A stretch of DNA of 64,000 bases. Source: Bacteroidales bacterium. GTDB lineage: Bacteria; Bacteroidota; Bacteroidia; Bacteroidales; F082. Positions 42,504 to 52,363 of the stretch are shown here, in pieces. The stretch is from contig JAFXMK010000011.1 in NCBI GenBank assembly GCA_017530365.1, forward strand, positions 186,001-250,000, written 5' to 3'. The first letter of the stretch is position 1; every line of letters starts with the position of its first letter. A program made the position numbers and the translations under genes. Under the pieces are notes generated by a model. The model was not told the origin of the DNA. It did not search any database and saw only the letters and a program-made list of their open reading frames with translations.

Positions 42504-44615
42504 ATGAGCAACGGCGGATTGTACATTACAAAAAGAGACGGTCGTGAAGAGGCTTTCTCCGTAGAGAAAATCAAGAACGCAATCAGCAAGGCTTTTTTAG
42601 CATCGGGCTTCTACGCCACCGACGATGACCTCAACTCCATCTTGAGTCGGGTGAGGATCACCAGTGGCATCACGGTGGAGGAAATCCAAAACCAGGTAGA
42701 AACCGCACTGATGGCCGAGCAGTATTACACGGTGGCGAAGAACTACATCCTTTACCGCCAAAAGCATACTGAAGACCGTGAAATCCGCGAGAAGATCGAT
42801 TTCCTGAGCAACTATGTCAACGCTTCCAACGCTGCCACTGGCTCCAAGTTCGATGCCAACGCCAACGTGGAAAAGAAAAACATCGCCACCCTTATCGGTG
42901 AGTTGCCCAAATCAAGCTTCATCCGTATCAACCGTCGCCTGCTCACCGACCGGATCAAGGAGGTTTATGGCAAAGAACTTGCCGACCGCTACATGTATCT
43001 GCTCAACAACCACTTCATCTACAAAAACGATGAAACGTCGTTGGCCAACTATTGTGCTTCCATTACCATGTATCCCTGGTTGAACGAAGGAACCAGCTCC
43101 ATTGGCGGCAACTCAACCGCACCTACCAAGCTCCGTTCCTTCTGCGGTGGCTTCATCAACATGGTGTTCATGGTGTCGTCGCAACTGTCAGGAGCAACGG
43201 CTACGCCAGAGTTCTTGATGTACATGAACTATTTCATCGGGTTGGATTACGGCAAGGACTACTACAAACGCGCTGATGAGATTGTCGATTTCTCACTGAA
43301 ACCGAGATCCATCGACAAAGTCATCACTGACTGTTTCCAGCAGATCGTCTATTCGCTCAACCAACCAGCAGGTGCACGCAACTACCAATCGGTGTTCTGG
43401 AACATTGCCTACTACGACAGGTATTATTTCGAGTCGTTGTTTGGGAACTTCTACTTCCCCGACGGGTCACAACCTGATTGGGAGTCGCTGAGCTGGCTAC
43501 AGAAACGTTTCATGAAGTGGTTCAACGCCGAGCGCACCAAGAGCGTGCTTACCTTCCCCGTCGAGACCATGGCGCTGTTGTCGAAAGACGGCGACGTCAT
43601 CGACCAGGAATGGGGCGACTTCACCGCCGAGATGTATGCTGAAGGCCACTCCTTCTTCACTTATCTCAGCGACAATGCCGATTCCCTGTCATCCTGCTGC
43701 CGTCTGCGCAACGAGATCCAGGACAACGGCTTCAGCTATACCCTTGGCGCCGGCGGTGTCTCCACCGGCTCCAAGAGTGTGCTAACCATCAATCTGAACC
43801 GTTGCGTCCAGTATGCCGCACGTAACAACATGCATTACCTCACCTTCCTTGAGGAGATCGTTGATCTCTGCCACAAAGTGCAGATCTGCTACAACGAAAA
43901 CCTCAAAGACTTGCAAAAGAAAGGCATGTTGCCGTTGTTCGACGCCGGTTACATCAACCTGTCACGCCAGTACCTCACCATCGGTGTAAATGGACTGGTG
44001 GAAGCTGCAGAGTTCCTCAAGATCCCGATCACCGACAATCCTGACTATGAGCATTTTGTGCAGGAGGTACTCGGTCTCATTGAGAAATACAACAAGAAGT
44101 ATTACTCGAAGCAAGACGGCTTGATGTTCAACTGCGAGATGATTCCCGCGGAGAACGTGGGTGTGAAACATGCCAAGTGGGACAAGGAAGACGGCTACGA
44201 GGTGCACCGCGACTGCTACAACAGCTATTTCTACATCGTGGAAGACCCCAACACCAATGTGCTCGACAAGTTCCGCCTGCATGGAGCAAAGTACATCAAA
44301 CATTTAACCGGAGGCTCGGCGCTGCACTGCAACCTCGAGGAACACCTCAGCAAGGAACAGTACCGCCAGCTACTCCGTGTCGCAGCTAGGGAAGGCTGCA
44401 ACTATTTTACCTTCAACATCCCCAACACTGTCTGCAACGACTGTGGCCATATCGATAAACGCTATTTGAAAGAATGTCCGGTTTGCCACAGCAAAAATAT
44501 AGATTACCTGACCCGTATTATTGGTTATCTGAAACGAATTAGTAATTTCTCCGAAGCACGACAGGAAGAGGCATCCAGAAGGTATTATAGCAAAAAGGAG
44601 ATTGACAGATGCTAA
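42504..44615 (+). CDS. nrdD: Anaerobic ribonucleoside-triphosphate reductase
   Basis: 703 residues from the ATG at 42504; an earlier in-frame start at 42432 lies within the promoter element and is rejected. N-terminal ATP cone (TKRDGREEAFSVEKIKNAI), ten-stranded barrel core, C-terminal zinc site (CNDC near 644, CPVC near 658) and the glycyl-radical loop RIIGYL with Gly near 675. It makes dNTPs from NTPs without oxygen, activated by NrdG encoded next (7-nt overlap). Its presence fits an anaerobic lifestyle. Confidence 0.95.
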   Translation: MSNGGLYITKRDGREEAFSVEKIKNAISKAFLASGFYATDDDLNSILSRVRITSGITVEEIQNQVETALMAEQYYTVAKNYILYRQKHTEDREIREKIDFLSNYVNASNAATGSKFDANANVEKKNIATLIGELPKSSFIRINRRLLTDRIKEVYGKELADRYMYLLNNHFIYKNDETSLANYCASITMYPWLNEGTSSIGGNSTAPTKLRSFCGGFINMVFMVSSQLSGATATPEFLMYMNYFIGLDYGKDYYKRADEIVDFSLKPRSIDKVITDCFQQIVYSLNQPAGARNYQSVFWNIAYYDRYYFESLFGNFYFPDGSQPDWESLSWLQKRFMKWFNAERTKSVLTFPVETMALLSKDGDVIDQEWGDFTAEMYAEGHSFFTYLSDNADSLSSCCRLRNEIQDNGFSYTLGAGGVSTGSKSVLTINLNRCVQYAARNNMHYLTFLEEIVDLCHKVQICYNENLKDLQKKGMLPLFDAGYINLSRQYLTIGVNGLVEAAEFLKIPITDNPDYEHFVQEVLGLIEKYNKKYYSKQDGLMFNCEMIPAENVGVKHAKWDKEDGYEVHRDCYNSYFYIVEDPNTNVLDKFRLHGAKYIKHLTGGSALHCNLEEHLSKEQYRQLLRVAAREGCNYFTFNIPNTVCNDCGHIDKRYLKECPVCHSKNIDYLTRIIGYLKRISNFSEARQEEASRRYYSKKEIDRC

Positions 44616-45109
44616 AATACGCAAATTACGATATTGTATTTCAAGAAGTTCCTGACGAGGTGACCTTGGCCATCAACATCAGCAATTGTCCAAACCAGTG
44701 TGTGGGCTGTCACAGCAAATACCTCTGGGAGGATAGGGGAGAGACCCTCGACAAGGAATCGCTTGACAAACTGGTGGATCAATACCGCACTGGCATCACC
44801 TGTGTGTGTTTCATGGGTGGCGACGCTGATCCTTACGACGTGGCCAACCTCGCCATGCATGTCAAAAACAAATACAAAGACATGAAAACCGCTTGGTATT
44901 CCGGCAAAAATGAGCTGCCTGATGCTTTCCACGCAGAGACTTTCGACTATATTAAAACCGGTCGCTACGATGAAAAGTACGGCCCCTTGAACTCCCTTAC
45001 TACCAACCAGCGCATGATCAAGCGATTGGCTGACGGACGAATTAAGGACATCACTAGCAGGTTTCAGAAGCAAGAAGCAAGAAAACAGGAGACCGATGTC
45101 AGTATATAA
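44609..45109 (+). CDS. nrdG: Anaerobic RNR-activating radical-SAM protein
   Basis: 166 residues. Radical-SAM cluster motif CPNQCVGC (the CxxxCxxC form, residues about 28-35), followed by FMGGDADP, the usual GGE-like motif. It generates the glycyl radical on NrdD. The last 15 residues (FQKQEARKQETDVSI) are encoded by a heptamer array and look like an added tail. Confidence 0.92.
   Translation: MLKYANYDIVFQEVPDEVTLAINISNCPNQCVGCHSKYLWEDRGETLDKESLDKLVDQYRTGITCVCFMGGDADPYDVANLAMHVKNKYKDMKTAWYSGKNELPDAFHAETFDYIKTGRYDEKYGPLNSLTTNQRMIKRLADGRIKDITSRFQKQEARKQETDVSI
45064..45100. repeat. Heptamer array at the nrdG 3' end
   Basis: AGAAGCA twice, AGAAAAC, AGGAGAC in 7-nt steps, encoding the charged tail QKQEARKQET. 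Confidence 0.65.
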
Positions 45110-45110
45110 A

Positions 45111-45144
45111 ATTAGGGCTGCCACAAAAAAGTGACAGCCCTAAT
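45111..45144. terminator. Terminator hairpin between nrdG and the T9SS protein
   Basis: ATTAGGGCTGCCAC pairs with GTGACAGCCCTAAT (one G-T pair) around an A6 loop; serves two converging genes. Confidence 0.82.
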
Positions 45145-45161
45145 CATTTGGTGTGATGGTT

Positions 45162-47498
45162 TTACTTAACCATCAGCTTCTGGGTTTCAACAGCACCTTT
45201 TTCATTGGTGACGTTTACAAGATACAGACCTTTGTTCCAGCTTGAAGCATCAATGTTGACAACTTTGTTGCCTTGCTGTTCAAAGACTTTCTGACCGACA
45301 AGGTTATAAATCTCTACCTTAACTAAGTTAGCGCCTTCCACAGTGAAGTTGCCTGAGGCGGGATTAGGATAGACCCTGGTCTCGGCTGACAATTCTGTGA
45401 CGTTTAACACTTCACCATCAACTTCAACCATTAAGACCGTGGTTCCAGCATCAGTTTCAACTAAAATGGAAGCGGTAGCAACACTCTTGGCCGGAAGAGG
45501 ATTGTTGGGTTCTATTCTGAAACCATACATCTCACCAACTGCCAAGGTGTAAGGTAACTCTTCAGCAGTGATCAACAGATAAGGAACGCCTGTTTCATTC
45601 TCAGCTTCAGTAACTGAAAGAATCTCGATAGGAGTTTCGGTTTCGTAGTTGGCGTTAATCACATGCACCTCAGCAGATGGAGCATTGGGAGTCAGGGCAA
45701 TGTTTTCTTCGACGGCAACCAAACCATGATCCACGGGGATTTCGGGTTGAATAACCGATGACATGACTGAAGTCTTCGCATCAGGATATAAGGCCACCAC
45801 ACCCGCAACATAATACTCATCGGGTTCAATGTCAAATGAATAATTGGTTTCCGTGGTGTTTTCAAGTATAACCTCACCATTGAGATACACATCATAACCA
45901 ACAGGATTGCCTTCGGCAGGAGCATTCCAAGTAACTTCCATGGTGCCATCCTCATTTCTAATCATGGCCAGATTTTCAACGGGATAGGGGTGAACATTGG
46001 TGTATTCGTATGCAAAATGGCTGTTGTAAATCTCTTTTGAGGTATAATCCTGAACCCAAATGGAAACTTCAAGATCGCTCATTTCTTCCACATGCGTTGA
46101 TGACATGTCTTGCGAGAATTCCAAATGTTGAAGCTCATTGGTGGTAAAGTTAACAATTGTTCCAGCTGCGCTAGGCAACATCTTCATCATGACATGATGA
46201 AATGAAGTTTCACCATTACTACCTACATTGTTGTGAGTAACCTTTTCATTGACTGACACATAGATACGAGCCTGGGTATCAAAATAAGGCATAACGTCAA
46301 CCTTTACGTTAACAATATTACCCTCGACGGTAAACGAACCCCTAACATCCATGAACGACGGGGTGTTGGCTTCATTGTTAAAGATAGTCTGATTGACACT
46401 CGTTTCCAACGCATCGAGGAAAACATCCGGAACAGCATTCACTCCGTAATACTGACGGCGCGTACCACCTTCAGCAGTATAGTATGGATCACCGGGTTGG
46501 GGCCAGTTCATTTGATATTTAGTATAGGTAAAACGACCAGGATTATTGTTGCAGAAGGTCAGCATTTGGTTGTTCACACTGACACAAGGACTGCATGTTG
46601 ATGATGAGAAATGCTCGATCATTGGGATTCTGGCAACAGCCATCGGGGTCGTTGTAATAGATTTATCATAGTAATTGTTAGTATCATCGTCATCACTATC
46701 TCCATTTACATTTTCAATAGTGAAAGAAACAAAATAATCTCCTGGTATCAACTGAGCGGGAGTGGTAAAAATAATAACACCCGGATTGAGGGATGCAATA
46801 TTCACGTTAATCGTTTCGGTAACAGGTTCCATCCCACGAACTTGGTAGGTAGCCTCTACAGAAGAAACAATCTCATTACCATAATTGAACACATTAAATC
46901 CCATTTCAACATTGCCACATGTAGTAACATTGGGAAGTGTGGAAGAAACAATGCCAAGATCAAGGTTTTCCAAAACAAAAACCTCGATGTTATCAAAATA
47001 CCAATTGTTGATGTTGTAGGAATTGCCGGTATAGAAAATACAGAATTTCACATTCTCTTTGTTCATATCGGGAGTTGTGATCGTTTGTAAGACCGACCAT
47101 GAGCCATTGGAGGAATACGTCTGGCTCCAACCAACATTCCAAGTAGCACCGTTATCTGAAGTGGTAGCGATACCGAGCGTATGACCGCCTTGGTAGTTGT
47201 CAAGCGAATGCTTGAACATAAAGTTGACTGACTCAATACCAGTCAGATCAACAGCGGGAGATACAAAACGGGAGGTGCCATTAAATTGGGGCTCCCAAGA
47301 TAAGACCAATTCATTGGCTATACCACCAGCATTATTAGTAGAGGAAATGGACCAGTTGCCAGTACCTGAACCAGCAGTGCTCCAACCTGCAGGCATAGTA
47401 GAGCCATCAAATGACTCCTTAAGTAGCGCAGCACGATTTTGTGCCATGGTGGTCAACCCTAATAGGATGACTAAGGAGAGCAGTAAAACTTTTTTCAT
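45162..47498 (-). CDS. Omp28-like surface protein with T9SS sorting domain
   Basis: 778 residues from the ATG at 47498 (MKKVLLLS); a longer frame upstream covers the promoter and the ABC gene end and is rejected. Signal peptide ends at TTMAQ. Then a cleaved-adhesin/MAM-like domain (SFDGSTMPAGWST), a CARDB-like segment, an Omp28/thioredoxin-like domain near 310-510 (CSPC motif after IEHFSSST), a fibronectin-III-like domain (PVENLAMIRNEDGTMEVTW), and a C-terminal T9SS domain (VYPNPASGNFTVEG, KGLYLVNVT). Probably a cell-surface protein in peptide uptake or adhesion. Confidence 0.87.
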   Translation of the reverse strand: MKKVLLLSLVILLGLTTMAQNRAALLKESFDGSTMPAGWSTAGSGTGNWSISSTNNAGGIANELVLSWEPQFNGTSRFVSPAVDLTGIESVNFMFKHSLDNYQGGHTLGIATTSDNGATWNVGWSQTYSSNGSWSVLQTITTPDMNKENVKFCIFYTGNSYNINNWYFDNIEVFVLENLDLGIVSSTLPNVTTCGNVEMGFNVFNYGNEIVSSVEATYQVRGMEPVTETINVNIASLNPGVIIFTTPAQLIPGDYFVSFTIENVNGDSDDDDTNNYYDKSITTTPMAVARIPMIEHFSSSTCSPCVSVNNQMLTFCNNNPGRFTYTKYQMNWPQPGDPYYTAEGGTRRQYYGVNAVPDVFLDALETSVNQTIFNNEANTPSFMDVRGSFTVEGNIVNVKVDVMPYFDTQARIYVSVNEKVTHNNVGSNGETSFHHVMMKMLPSAAGTIVNFTTNELQHLEFSQDMSSTHVEEMSDLEVSIWVQDYTSKEIYNSHFAYEYTNVHPYPVENLAMIRNEDGTMEVTWNAPAEGNPVGYDVYLNGEVILENTTETNYSFDIEPDEYYVAGVVALYPDAKTSVMSSVIQPEIPVDHGLVAVEENIALTPNAPSAEVHVINANYETETPIEILSVTEAENETGVPYLLITAEELPYTLAVGEMYGFRIEPNNPLPAKSVATASILVETDAGTTVLMVEVDGEVLNVTELSAETRVYPNPASGNFTVEGANLVKVEIYNLVGQKVFEQQGNKVVNIDASSWNKGLYLVNVTNEKGAVETQKLMVK

Positions 47499-47539
47499 GA
47501 TAGTAAAATATTTGGTTAATACTAAGATCTTATTCCACG

Positions 47540-47547
47540 CAAAAATA
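47540..47547 (-). promoter_or_regulatory. -7 promoter element, Omp28-like gene
   Basis: Minus-strand TATTTTTG, 41 nt upstream of the ATG at 47498, just before the ABC gene stop. Confidence 0.62.
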
Positions 47548-47553
47548 ATCAAA

Positions 47554-49269
47554 TCATTGAATTCCAGGCAAAGCTGCAATTAATTTTTTCGTGTAATCAT
47601 TCTGCGGATGTTCGAAAAGCTCATCAGCATCATTGTATTCAACAGGTTTACCGTTGTACATCACCAATACACGGTCGCTCATAAAACGCACCACGCTGAG
47701 ATCGTGAGAGATGAAGATATAGGTGAGATGCCGCTCTTCCTTCAGGCGGTTGAGCAGGTTGAGCACCTGAGCCTGCACCGAAACGTCCAGTGCCGACACC
47801 GACTCGTCGCAAATCACTAAACGCGGATTGACAGCCAAAGCCCTGGCAATACAGATACGCTGTCGTTGACCGCCTGAAAACTCATGCGGATAACGGTCGT
47901 AATGAATCGCTTCCAAGCCAACTTGCTCCAGCAACTCACACACCAGTTGACGGCACTTCTTCCGGTCCGTTTCAATACCATGCACCTTCATCGGCTCCGC
48001 GATGGCTTCACCGATTCTTATCCTAGGATTTAAAGAAGAGTAGGGATCCTGAAACACAATCTGAGCCTGCTTGCGAAAGTCACGAAGTCTGGCCTGATCC
48101 AACGCCGTGACTTCCATACCGTCAAAGAACACCTTGCCGCCCGTAGGCTCCACCAAACGAAGGATGCTTCTACCCAAAGTGGTCTTGCCACAACCCGACT
48201 CACCAACCAACCCCAACGTCTCACCTTCAAACACCTCCAAGCTCACATTATCAACGGCTTTCACATGGTCGTAAACCCGACCGAAGACACCCTTTTTCAA
48301 AGGATACCAGGTTTGAAGATGCTCTACTTTTAAGATAGGATCACGCGCATATAAGGCATTCAGATGCTGACGCCTTTCTTCGTTGGTGATTTGCAACTCT
48401 CGCAAGATCTGATCCTTGCCTCCAGCCCATTGTCCATCAAGAAATTCCTTTACGATAGGCAGCTTCTTGAGTCGGATCTTCATCGGGGGGCGGCAAGCCA
48501 GAAGGCCTTTGGTATAAGGATGTTGCGGATGTTCAAGTACTTCCTTGACCCAGCCCCTCTCAAGGATCTCCCCGTTATGCATCACCACCACGTCATCGGC
48601 AATCTCCGAGACAACGCCAAGGTCATGAGTGATGAACACCATACCCATGCCGGTATCTTGCTGCAGCTTCCGTAAGAGCTTGAGGATCTCTTTCTGCACC
48701 GTGACATCCAAGGCGGTAGTAGGCTCGTCGGCAATAAGAATCTGAGGGTTACAGGCGATGGCCATGGCAATCATGACACGCTGTTTCTGTCCGCCGCTGA
48801 GTTCGTGGGGATAGCTGTCGTAAATGGCTTCAGGCCGCGGCAACATCACCTGACGGAACAGCGAGATCACCCGGTCGCGAGCCGCCTTCTTGGTCACCTT
48901 CTCATGTTGACGGATCATTTCAGAAACCTGATAACCACAGCGATAAACAGGATTCAAGGAGGTCATCGGTTCCTGGAAGATCATGGCAATGCGCTTGCCT
49001 CGAACTTCGGCCATCTGCTTCTCACTGAAATCTTTGATATCCATGCCTTCAAGCAACATCGCATCCGCTTTCACACGGCTCTGCTTGCCATTGAGCAAAT
49101 GCATCACCGAAAGGTTGCTCACCGACTTGCCCGAACCCGACTCGCCAACAATACCTAAAGTGCGCCCCGCAACGACATCGAAATCGATGCCATGCACCAC
49201 CTCAATCCACTCGTCATCACGAAGGAAATCGATTTTCAGGTTTCTTATTGCTAACAGGGGTTGCTCCAT
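47554..49269 (-). CDS. Peptide ABC transporter ATPase with two NBDs
   Basis: 571 residues holding two complete nucleotide-binding domains. NBD1 has GESGSGKS, then LSGGQKQRV and [14 protein letters not shown]2 has GESGCGKTT, then FSGGQRQRI and [11 protein letters not shown]. This fused layout is that of YejF/GsiA-type dipeptide or oligopeptide importers. Permease and binding-protein genes are not in the window. Its promoter is at 49284-49291. Confidence 0.93.
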   Translation of the reverse strand: MEQPLLAIRNLKIDFLRDDEWIEVVHGIDFDVVAGRTLGIVGESGSGKSVSNLSVMHLLNGKQSRVKADAMLLEGMDIKDFSEKQMAEVRGKRIAMIFQEPMTSLNPVYRCGYQVSEMIRQHEKVTKKAARDRVISLFRQVMLPRPEAIYDSYPHELSGGQKQRVMIAMAIACNPQILIADEPTTALDVTVQKEILKLLRKLQQDTGMGMVFITHDLGVVSEIADDVVVMHNGEILERGWVKEVLEHPQHPYTKGLLACRPPMKIRLKKLPIVKEFLDGQWAGGKDQILRELQITNEERRQHLNALYARDPILKVEHLQTWYPLKKGVFGRVYDHVKAVDNVSLEVFEGETLGLVGESGCGKTTLGRSILRLVEPTGGKVFFDGMEVTALDQARLRDFRKQAQIVFQDPYSSLNPRIRIGEAIAEPMKVHGIETDRKKCRQLVCELLEQVGLEAIHYDRYPHEFSGGQRQRICIARALAVNPRLVICDESVSALDVSVQAQVLNLLNRLKEERHLTYIFISHDLSVVRFMSDRVLVMYNGKPVEYNDADELFEHPQNDYTKKLIAALPGIQ

Positions 49270-49283
49270 ACTTTATCAAGGAG

Positions 49284-49291
49284 CAAAGATA
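49284..49291 (-). promoter_or_regulatory. -7 promoter element, peptide ABC ATPase
   Basis: Minus-strand TATCTTTG, 14 nt upstream of the ATG at 49269; lies between the ABC gene and the comF stop. Confidence 0.66.
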
Positions 49292-49299
49292 AGAAAAAA

Positions 49300-49995
49300 T
49301 CAGTTGCCAGCACATGCCGCTGTCGCACAACTGATGGTAACGTCTGGCACCGCTGACAGCTTCAAGGCGCAGGCCTCTATAGTGGCACCTGTAGTCAGCA
49401 CGTCATCGACAAGCAACACATACTTGCCTACAAGCAGCTCAGCATGGCGTAACTCAAAGATGTCCTTTACGTTTTCCCAACGCTCTTCCTTGGTTTTATG
49501 CGTCTGGGTGGCCGTGTTTACTGTTCTAATCAAAAACTTATCACCTATAGGAATACCAGTAACTTCATTAATACCTTGAGCAATCATCATGCTTTGGTTA
49601 TAGCCACGTTGTTTTTCCTTTTTGGGATGCAACGGCACAGGAATCAAGTAATCCAATCCGTGAAACAAAGGCGCTTCTCTAATGGTTTTACCCAGTTCCT
49701 GGCCAAGAAACACACCCGCATCGCCATTGCCTTTGTACTTCAATTCATGGATCAAATGCTGGACTTTGCCTTCTTTTGAGAAGAAATAGCAAGCTGTAAC
49801 CGCTTTAAGTGGTACTTTACCATAAAACAAACGGGCTTGGGGATTGTCCTCGTTGAGTTCATACCCTGTTTTAGGCAAGAGACTTCGGCAGCGAGTGCAT
49901 ACCAGTTTTTCCCATTTGAACAATGAAGCGCCACAAGCCGCGCATACTGAAGGATATAACAATCCAATAAGAGAATCGATAAAATTAATTTTCAT
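49300..49995 (-). CDS. ComF family phosphoribosyltransferase-like protein
   Basis: 231 residues. N-terminal zinc ribbon (CAACGASLFKWEKLVCTRC, residues about 18-36) and C-terminal phosphoribosyltransferase fold with the PRPP loop VLLVDDVLTTGAT near residue 198. ComF proteins act in DNA uptake with PriA-like helicases; the exact reaction is unknown. Promoter at 50015-50022. Confidence 0.88.
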   Translation of the reverse strand: MKINFIDSLIGLLYPSVCAACGASLFKWEKLVCTRCRSLLPKTGYELNEDNPQARLFYGKVPLKAVTACYFFSKEGKVQHLIHELKYKGNGDAGVFLGQELGKTIREAPLFHGLDYLIPVPLHPKKEKQRGYNQSMMIAQGINEVTGIPIGDKFLIRTVNTATQTHKTKEERWENVKDIFELRHAELLVGKYVLLVDDVLTTGATIEACALKLSAVPDVTISCATAACAGN

Positions 49996-50014
49996 ATATA
50001 GCTGAATAATTCCG

Positions 50015-50022
50015 CAAAGATA
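50015..50022 (-). promoter_or_regulatory. -7 promoter element, comF
   Basis: Minus-strand TATCTTTG, 19 nt upstream of the ATG at 49995. Confidence 0.65.
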
Positions 50023-50027
50023 GGAAT

Positions 50028-50726
50028 TTAATTCACACTATCATATTTATATTCACTATAATCTATGGAATAATCCAAGGAGTCGGGGAGGAGTTCATCG
50101 GTACGACCCTGCTCTCTCAAGATTTCATTGAACATTCGACGATTACGAAGCAGCTTTTTCTGCCTTCTGGCACTGGCATTGAACTGGTCGTACAAATATT
50201 GAATGGGACTGGCGGTAAAGCCACCATTTTCGAAGTTGAAATAGGGGTTACGCTTTCGGTTGGTCTTCATGCCTGCCAATTCCTCGTTAAGCCTCTGTAT
50301 CTCACGTGGCATAGGTTTCGAAGGCATATCGATAATCATCTGTTTAAAGGTCTTGTAATCATAGAAAGGCCAGATGGTAACTTCCTTCAGCGTGATCGTG
50401 TCACGATGGAGCACGATAACCATGGTATCTTGGCTCGCTTTCGTGGAATCCACGGGAATTAATCGACGCTGATATCCGATACAACTGACCCAAAGGGTAT
50501 CGACCGATTTGGTGGGAATGAGAAACACACCGTCGAGGTTTGAGATGGTGCCACAATGCGCCATCTTACTGATTACATGGGTGTTTCTAACAGGCTTTAA
50601 ACTGTCTGAGACAACGATTTTACCCAAAATAGGAAACCTATCGCGCAGTGATACAGCGTCCTCCTCTTGGGAGAATGCCTTGAAAGAAATCAACAGCAGC
50701 ACTATGAAGGGTAAAAAACGTTTCAA
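50028..50726 (-). CDS. Secreted protein with carboxypeptidase-regulatory-like domain
   Basis: 232 residues from a TTG start (50724-50726). An in-frame stop lies 24 nt upstream and no later Met precedes the signal peptide, so TTG is needed. After the signal peptide (KAFSQ), residues about 30-110 form a CarboxypepD_reg-like domain (ILGKIVVSDSLKPVRNTHV, GVFLIPT, GYQRR). The tail is basic and helical (FNASARRQKKLLRNRRMF). Such proteins are common in Bacteroidota envelopes; the function is unknown. No TAnnTTTG is visible immediately upstream. Confidence 0.78.
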   Translation of the reverse strand: MKRFLPFIVLLLISFKAFSQEEDAVSLRDRFPILGKIVVSDSLKPVRNTHVISKMAHCGTISNLDGVFLIPTKSVDTLWVSCIGYQRRLIPVDSTKASQDTMVIVLHRDTITLKEVTIWPFYDYKTFKQMIIDMPSKPMPREIQRLNEELAGMKTNRKRNPYFNFENGGFTASPIQYLYDQFNASARRQKKLLRNRRMFNEILREQGRTDELLPDSLDYSIDYSEYKYDSVN

Positions 50727-50782
50727 GAGATCGGATTTGAGTGGCTAAAATATGACATTTCAACGTTCAATGATTTCAAATA

Positions 50783-51352
50783 TTATATCGAACTGCCAAC
50801 AACCGCTTTCTCCAACCGTTTGTACCATTCTTCCCCGAACTTTCTCACCAAAGGACCTTTGAGGAACTTCCACAACGGGATGCCTTCTTTCTCGCCTTTG
50901 CGCTTGGCGGGCACGCACACACTCCATTCGTGATAAAGGATATGTGTGAAACCATCTTTTTCCACTAGGCGGATAGGGTAGAGGTGGCAAGAAATAGGTT
51001 TCCAAAAGTCGCATTTGCCCTCCAAGTAGGCTTTCTCAATGGCGCAGAGAGCAGTGCCGTTCTCATGGAAATAGACAAAGGCACACTCAGCGCCATTGAC
51101 CAAAGGCGTGACAAGTTCGCCCGTGTCATCGTAATCATAAACATCGGTTTCTTCGACGACTTTGATGCCTTCGGGGCGCATATACGGCTTGATGGCTTCG
51201 AGGTTGTCTTCAATCTGCTCTATTTCAGAGGCTTCGAGAGGTGCACCGGCATCGCCAGCCACACAACACCAGCCTTTGCAGCGCGGCAGGCAGCAACAGA
51301 ACTGTGCATTCAGGAATTCGTCAGTGACGACGACATTGTCGAGGATAATCAT
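50783..51352 (-). CDS. DUF3109 family cysteine-rich protein
   Basis: 189 residues. Cysteines cluster near the start (FCCCLPRCKGWCC, residues 19-30) and recur later (CAI, CDF, CHLYP, CVP), the pattern of YkgJ/DUF3109 proteins thought to hold an Fe-S cluster or zinc. Function unknown. The -7 element ends 5 nt before the ATG, so the mRNA is probably leaderless. Confidence 0.88.
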   Translation of the reverse strand: MIILDNVVVTDEFLNAQFCCCLPRCKGWCCVAGDAGAPLEASEIEQIEDNLEAIKPYMRPEGIKVVEETDVYDYDDTGELVTPLVNGAECAFVYFHENGTALCAIEKAYLEGKCDFWKPISCHLYPIRLVEKDGFTHILYHEWSVCVPAKRKGEKEGIPLWKFLKGPLVRKFGEEWYKRLEKAVVGSSI

Positions 51353-51356
51353 GCTG

Positions 51357-51364
51357 CAAAATTA
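51357..51364 (-). promoter_or_regulatory. -7 promoter element directly before the DUF3109 ATG
   Basis: Minus-strand TAATTTTG, separated from the ATG (51350-51352) by only 4 nt. Confidence 0.6.
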
Positions 51365-51404
51365 ATTTTTTTCTAAAAACGCTTGTCATGTAAAACAAAA
51401 GTTG

Positions 51405-51429
51405 TAACTTTGCAGCGCAAAGTACTTTA
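51405..51429 (+). promoter_or_regulatory. Promoter plus palindromic operator, membrane protein/regulator operon
   Basis: The -7 element TAACTTTG (51405-51412) is embedded in the perfect palindrome ACTTTGC-AGC-GCAAAGT (51407-51423). A third half-site ACTTTA follows directly. The layout TAACTTTG, five free bases, CAAAGTACTTTA is repeated exactly at 52364-52388 before creD. Confidence 0.78.
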
Positions 51430-51435
51430 AAAACC

Positions 51436-52038
51436 ATGGAAAACAAGGAAGCTCTCAATACGCTGAACGACATCAAGGATATGATGGAGCGTTCGTCCAA
51501 ATTCAAGGCTATCAGTGGATTATCAATTGTCATTGTGGGAATTTTGGCCTCACTGGTGTCGGCTTACATCTATTTCTTCTTGGGCGATTACCACATTAAT
51601 ACCCCTTACAAGTGGCGCACTACTATTGTTGTGGCTCTTGTACTTTTGGTTGTGGCCTTCTTGACGGTGTTCCTCATGGCCTATTTGAAGGCCAAGCGTC
51701 ATCAGCTTCGCTTCACCATGGATGCGACGATGCGTCGCCTGCTGGTCAATTTCTTTGTGCCGATGCTTGCCGGTGGTTTGCTTTGTATGGCCTTGCTGTT
51801 GCAGCAACACTATGGCCTAGTCTCGTCAATAACGCTGATATTCTATGGCTTGTCACTCATTAGCGCCAGCCATTTCAGCTATCCCGCTTTGCGCTATTTG
51901 GGTTATGCCGAGTTGGCCTTGGGCCTCATCGATTGCTTCTTGGTCGATTACGCCCTGCTGACTTGGTTCATCGGCTTCGGGGTGCTGCACATCGTTTTCG
52001 GAATCGTTTTCATGCTGAAATATGAAAGGAGCAAGTGA
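51436..52038 (+). CDS. Six-helix membrane protein of unknown function
   Basis: 200 residues. A short soluble start (MENKEALNTLNDIKDMMERSS) precedes about six hydrophobic helices. No catalytic motif is recognised. It is followed after 3 nt by a winged-helix regulator and then creD, an order I recall from other Bacteroidales; a sensory or regulatory role for the membrane protein is possible. Confidence 0.75.
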   Translation: MENKEALNTLNDIKDMMERSSKFKAISGLSIVIVGILASLVSAYIYFFLGDYHINTPYKWRTTIVVALVLLVVAFLTVFLMAYLKAKRHQLRFTMDATMRRLLVNFFVPMLAGGLLCMALLLQQHYGLVSSITLIFYGLSLISASHFSYPALRYLGYAELALGLIDCFLVDYALLTWFIGFGVLHIVFGIVFMLKYERSK

Positions 52039-52041
52039 GCC

Positions 52042-52341
52042 ATGATTGCCAATTTGGATGGTTTGAACAAGGCTTTTGAGAGCAAGATCAGGCTCGGCAT
52101 CATGTCGGTGCTGATGGCCAACGAGTCGGTCGACTTCACCACGATGAAGTCACTGCTCGAACTCACCGACGGCAACCTGGCCAGCCATGCCCGCAGCCTT
52201 GAGGAGTTGGGTTACATCCGCTGCGAGAAGAAATTCATCGGACGCAAACCCAACACGAGTTATGCCATAACGGATTTGGGAAGGGCTACGTTTTCGGCAC
52301 ATATTCAAGCACTTGCCTCATTTGTCAATAGCCAGCAATAA
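52042..52341 (+). CDS. Winged-helix transcriptional regulator
   Basis: 99 residues, one winged-helix DNA-binding domain of the HTH_34 type (SVLMANESVDFTTMKSLL, then LTDGNLASHARSLEELGYI as recognition helix, and a wing with KFIGRKPNTSYAITDLG). The small size and layout fit a dimeric repressor. The palindromes overlapping the promoters before its own operon and before creD are natural candidate binding sites. Confidence 0.87.
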   Translation: MIANLDGLNKAFESKIRLGIMSVLMANESVDFTTMKSLLELTDGNLASHARSLEELGYIRCEKKFIGRKPNTSYAITDLGRATFSAHIQALASFVNSQQ

Positions 52342-52363
52342 CAGACTCTTTTTTTTGATACAT

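Noticed and set aside
49996-50027. Additional small gene between comF and the next gene
   Set aside because: The gap of 32 nt holds only the comF promoter.
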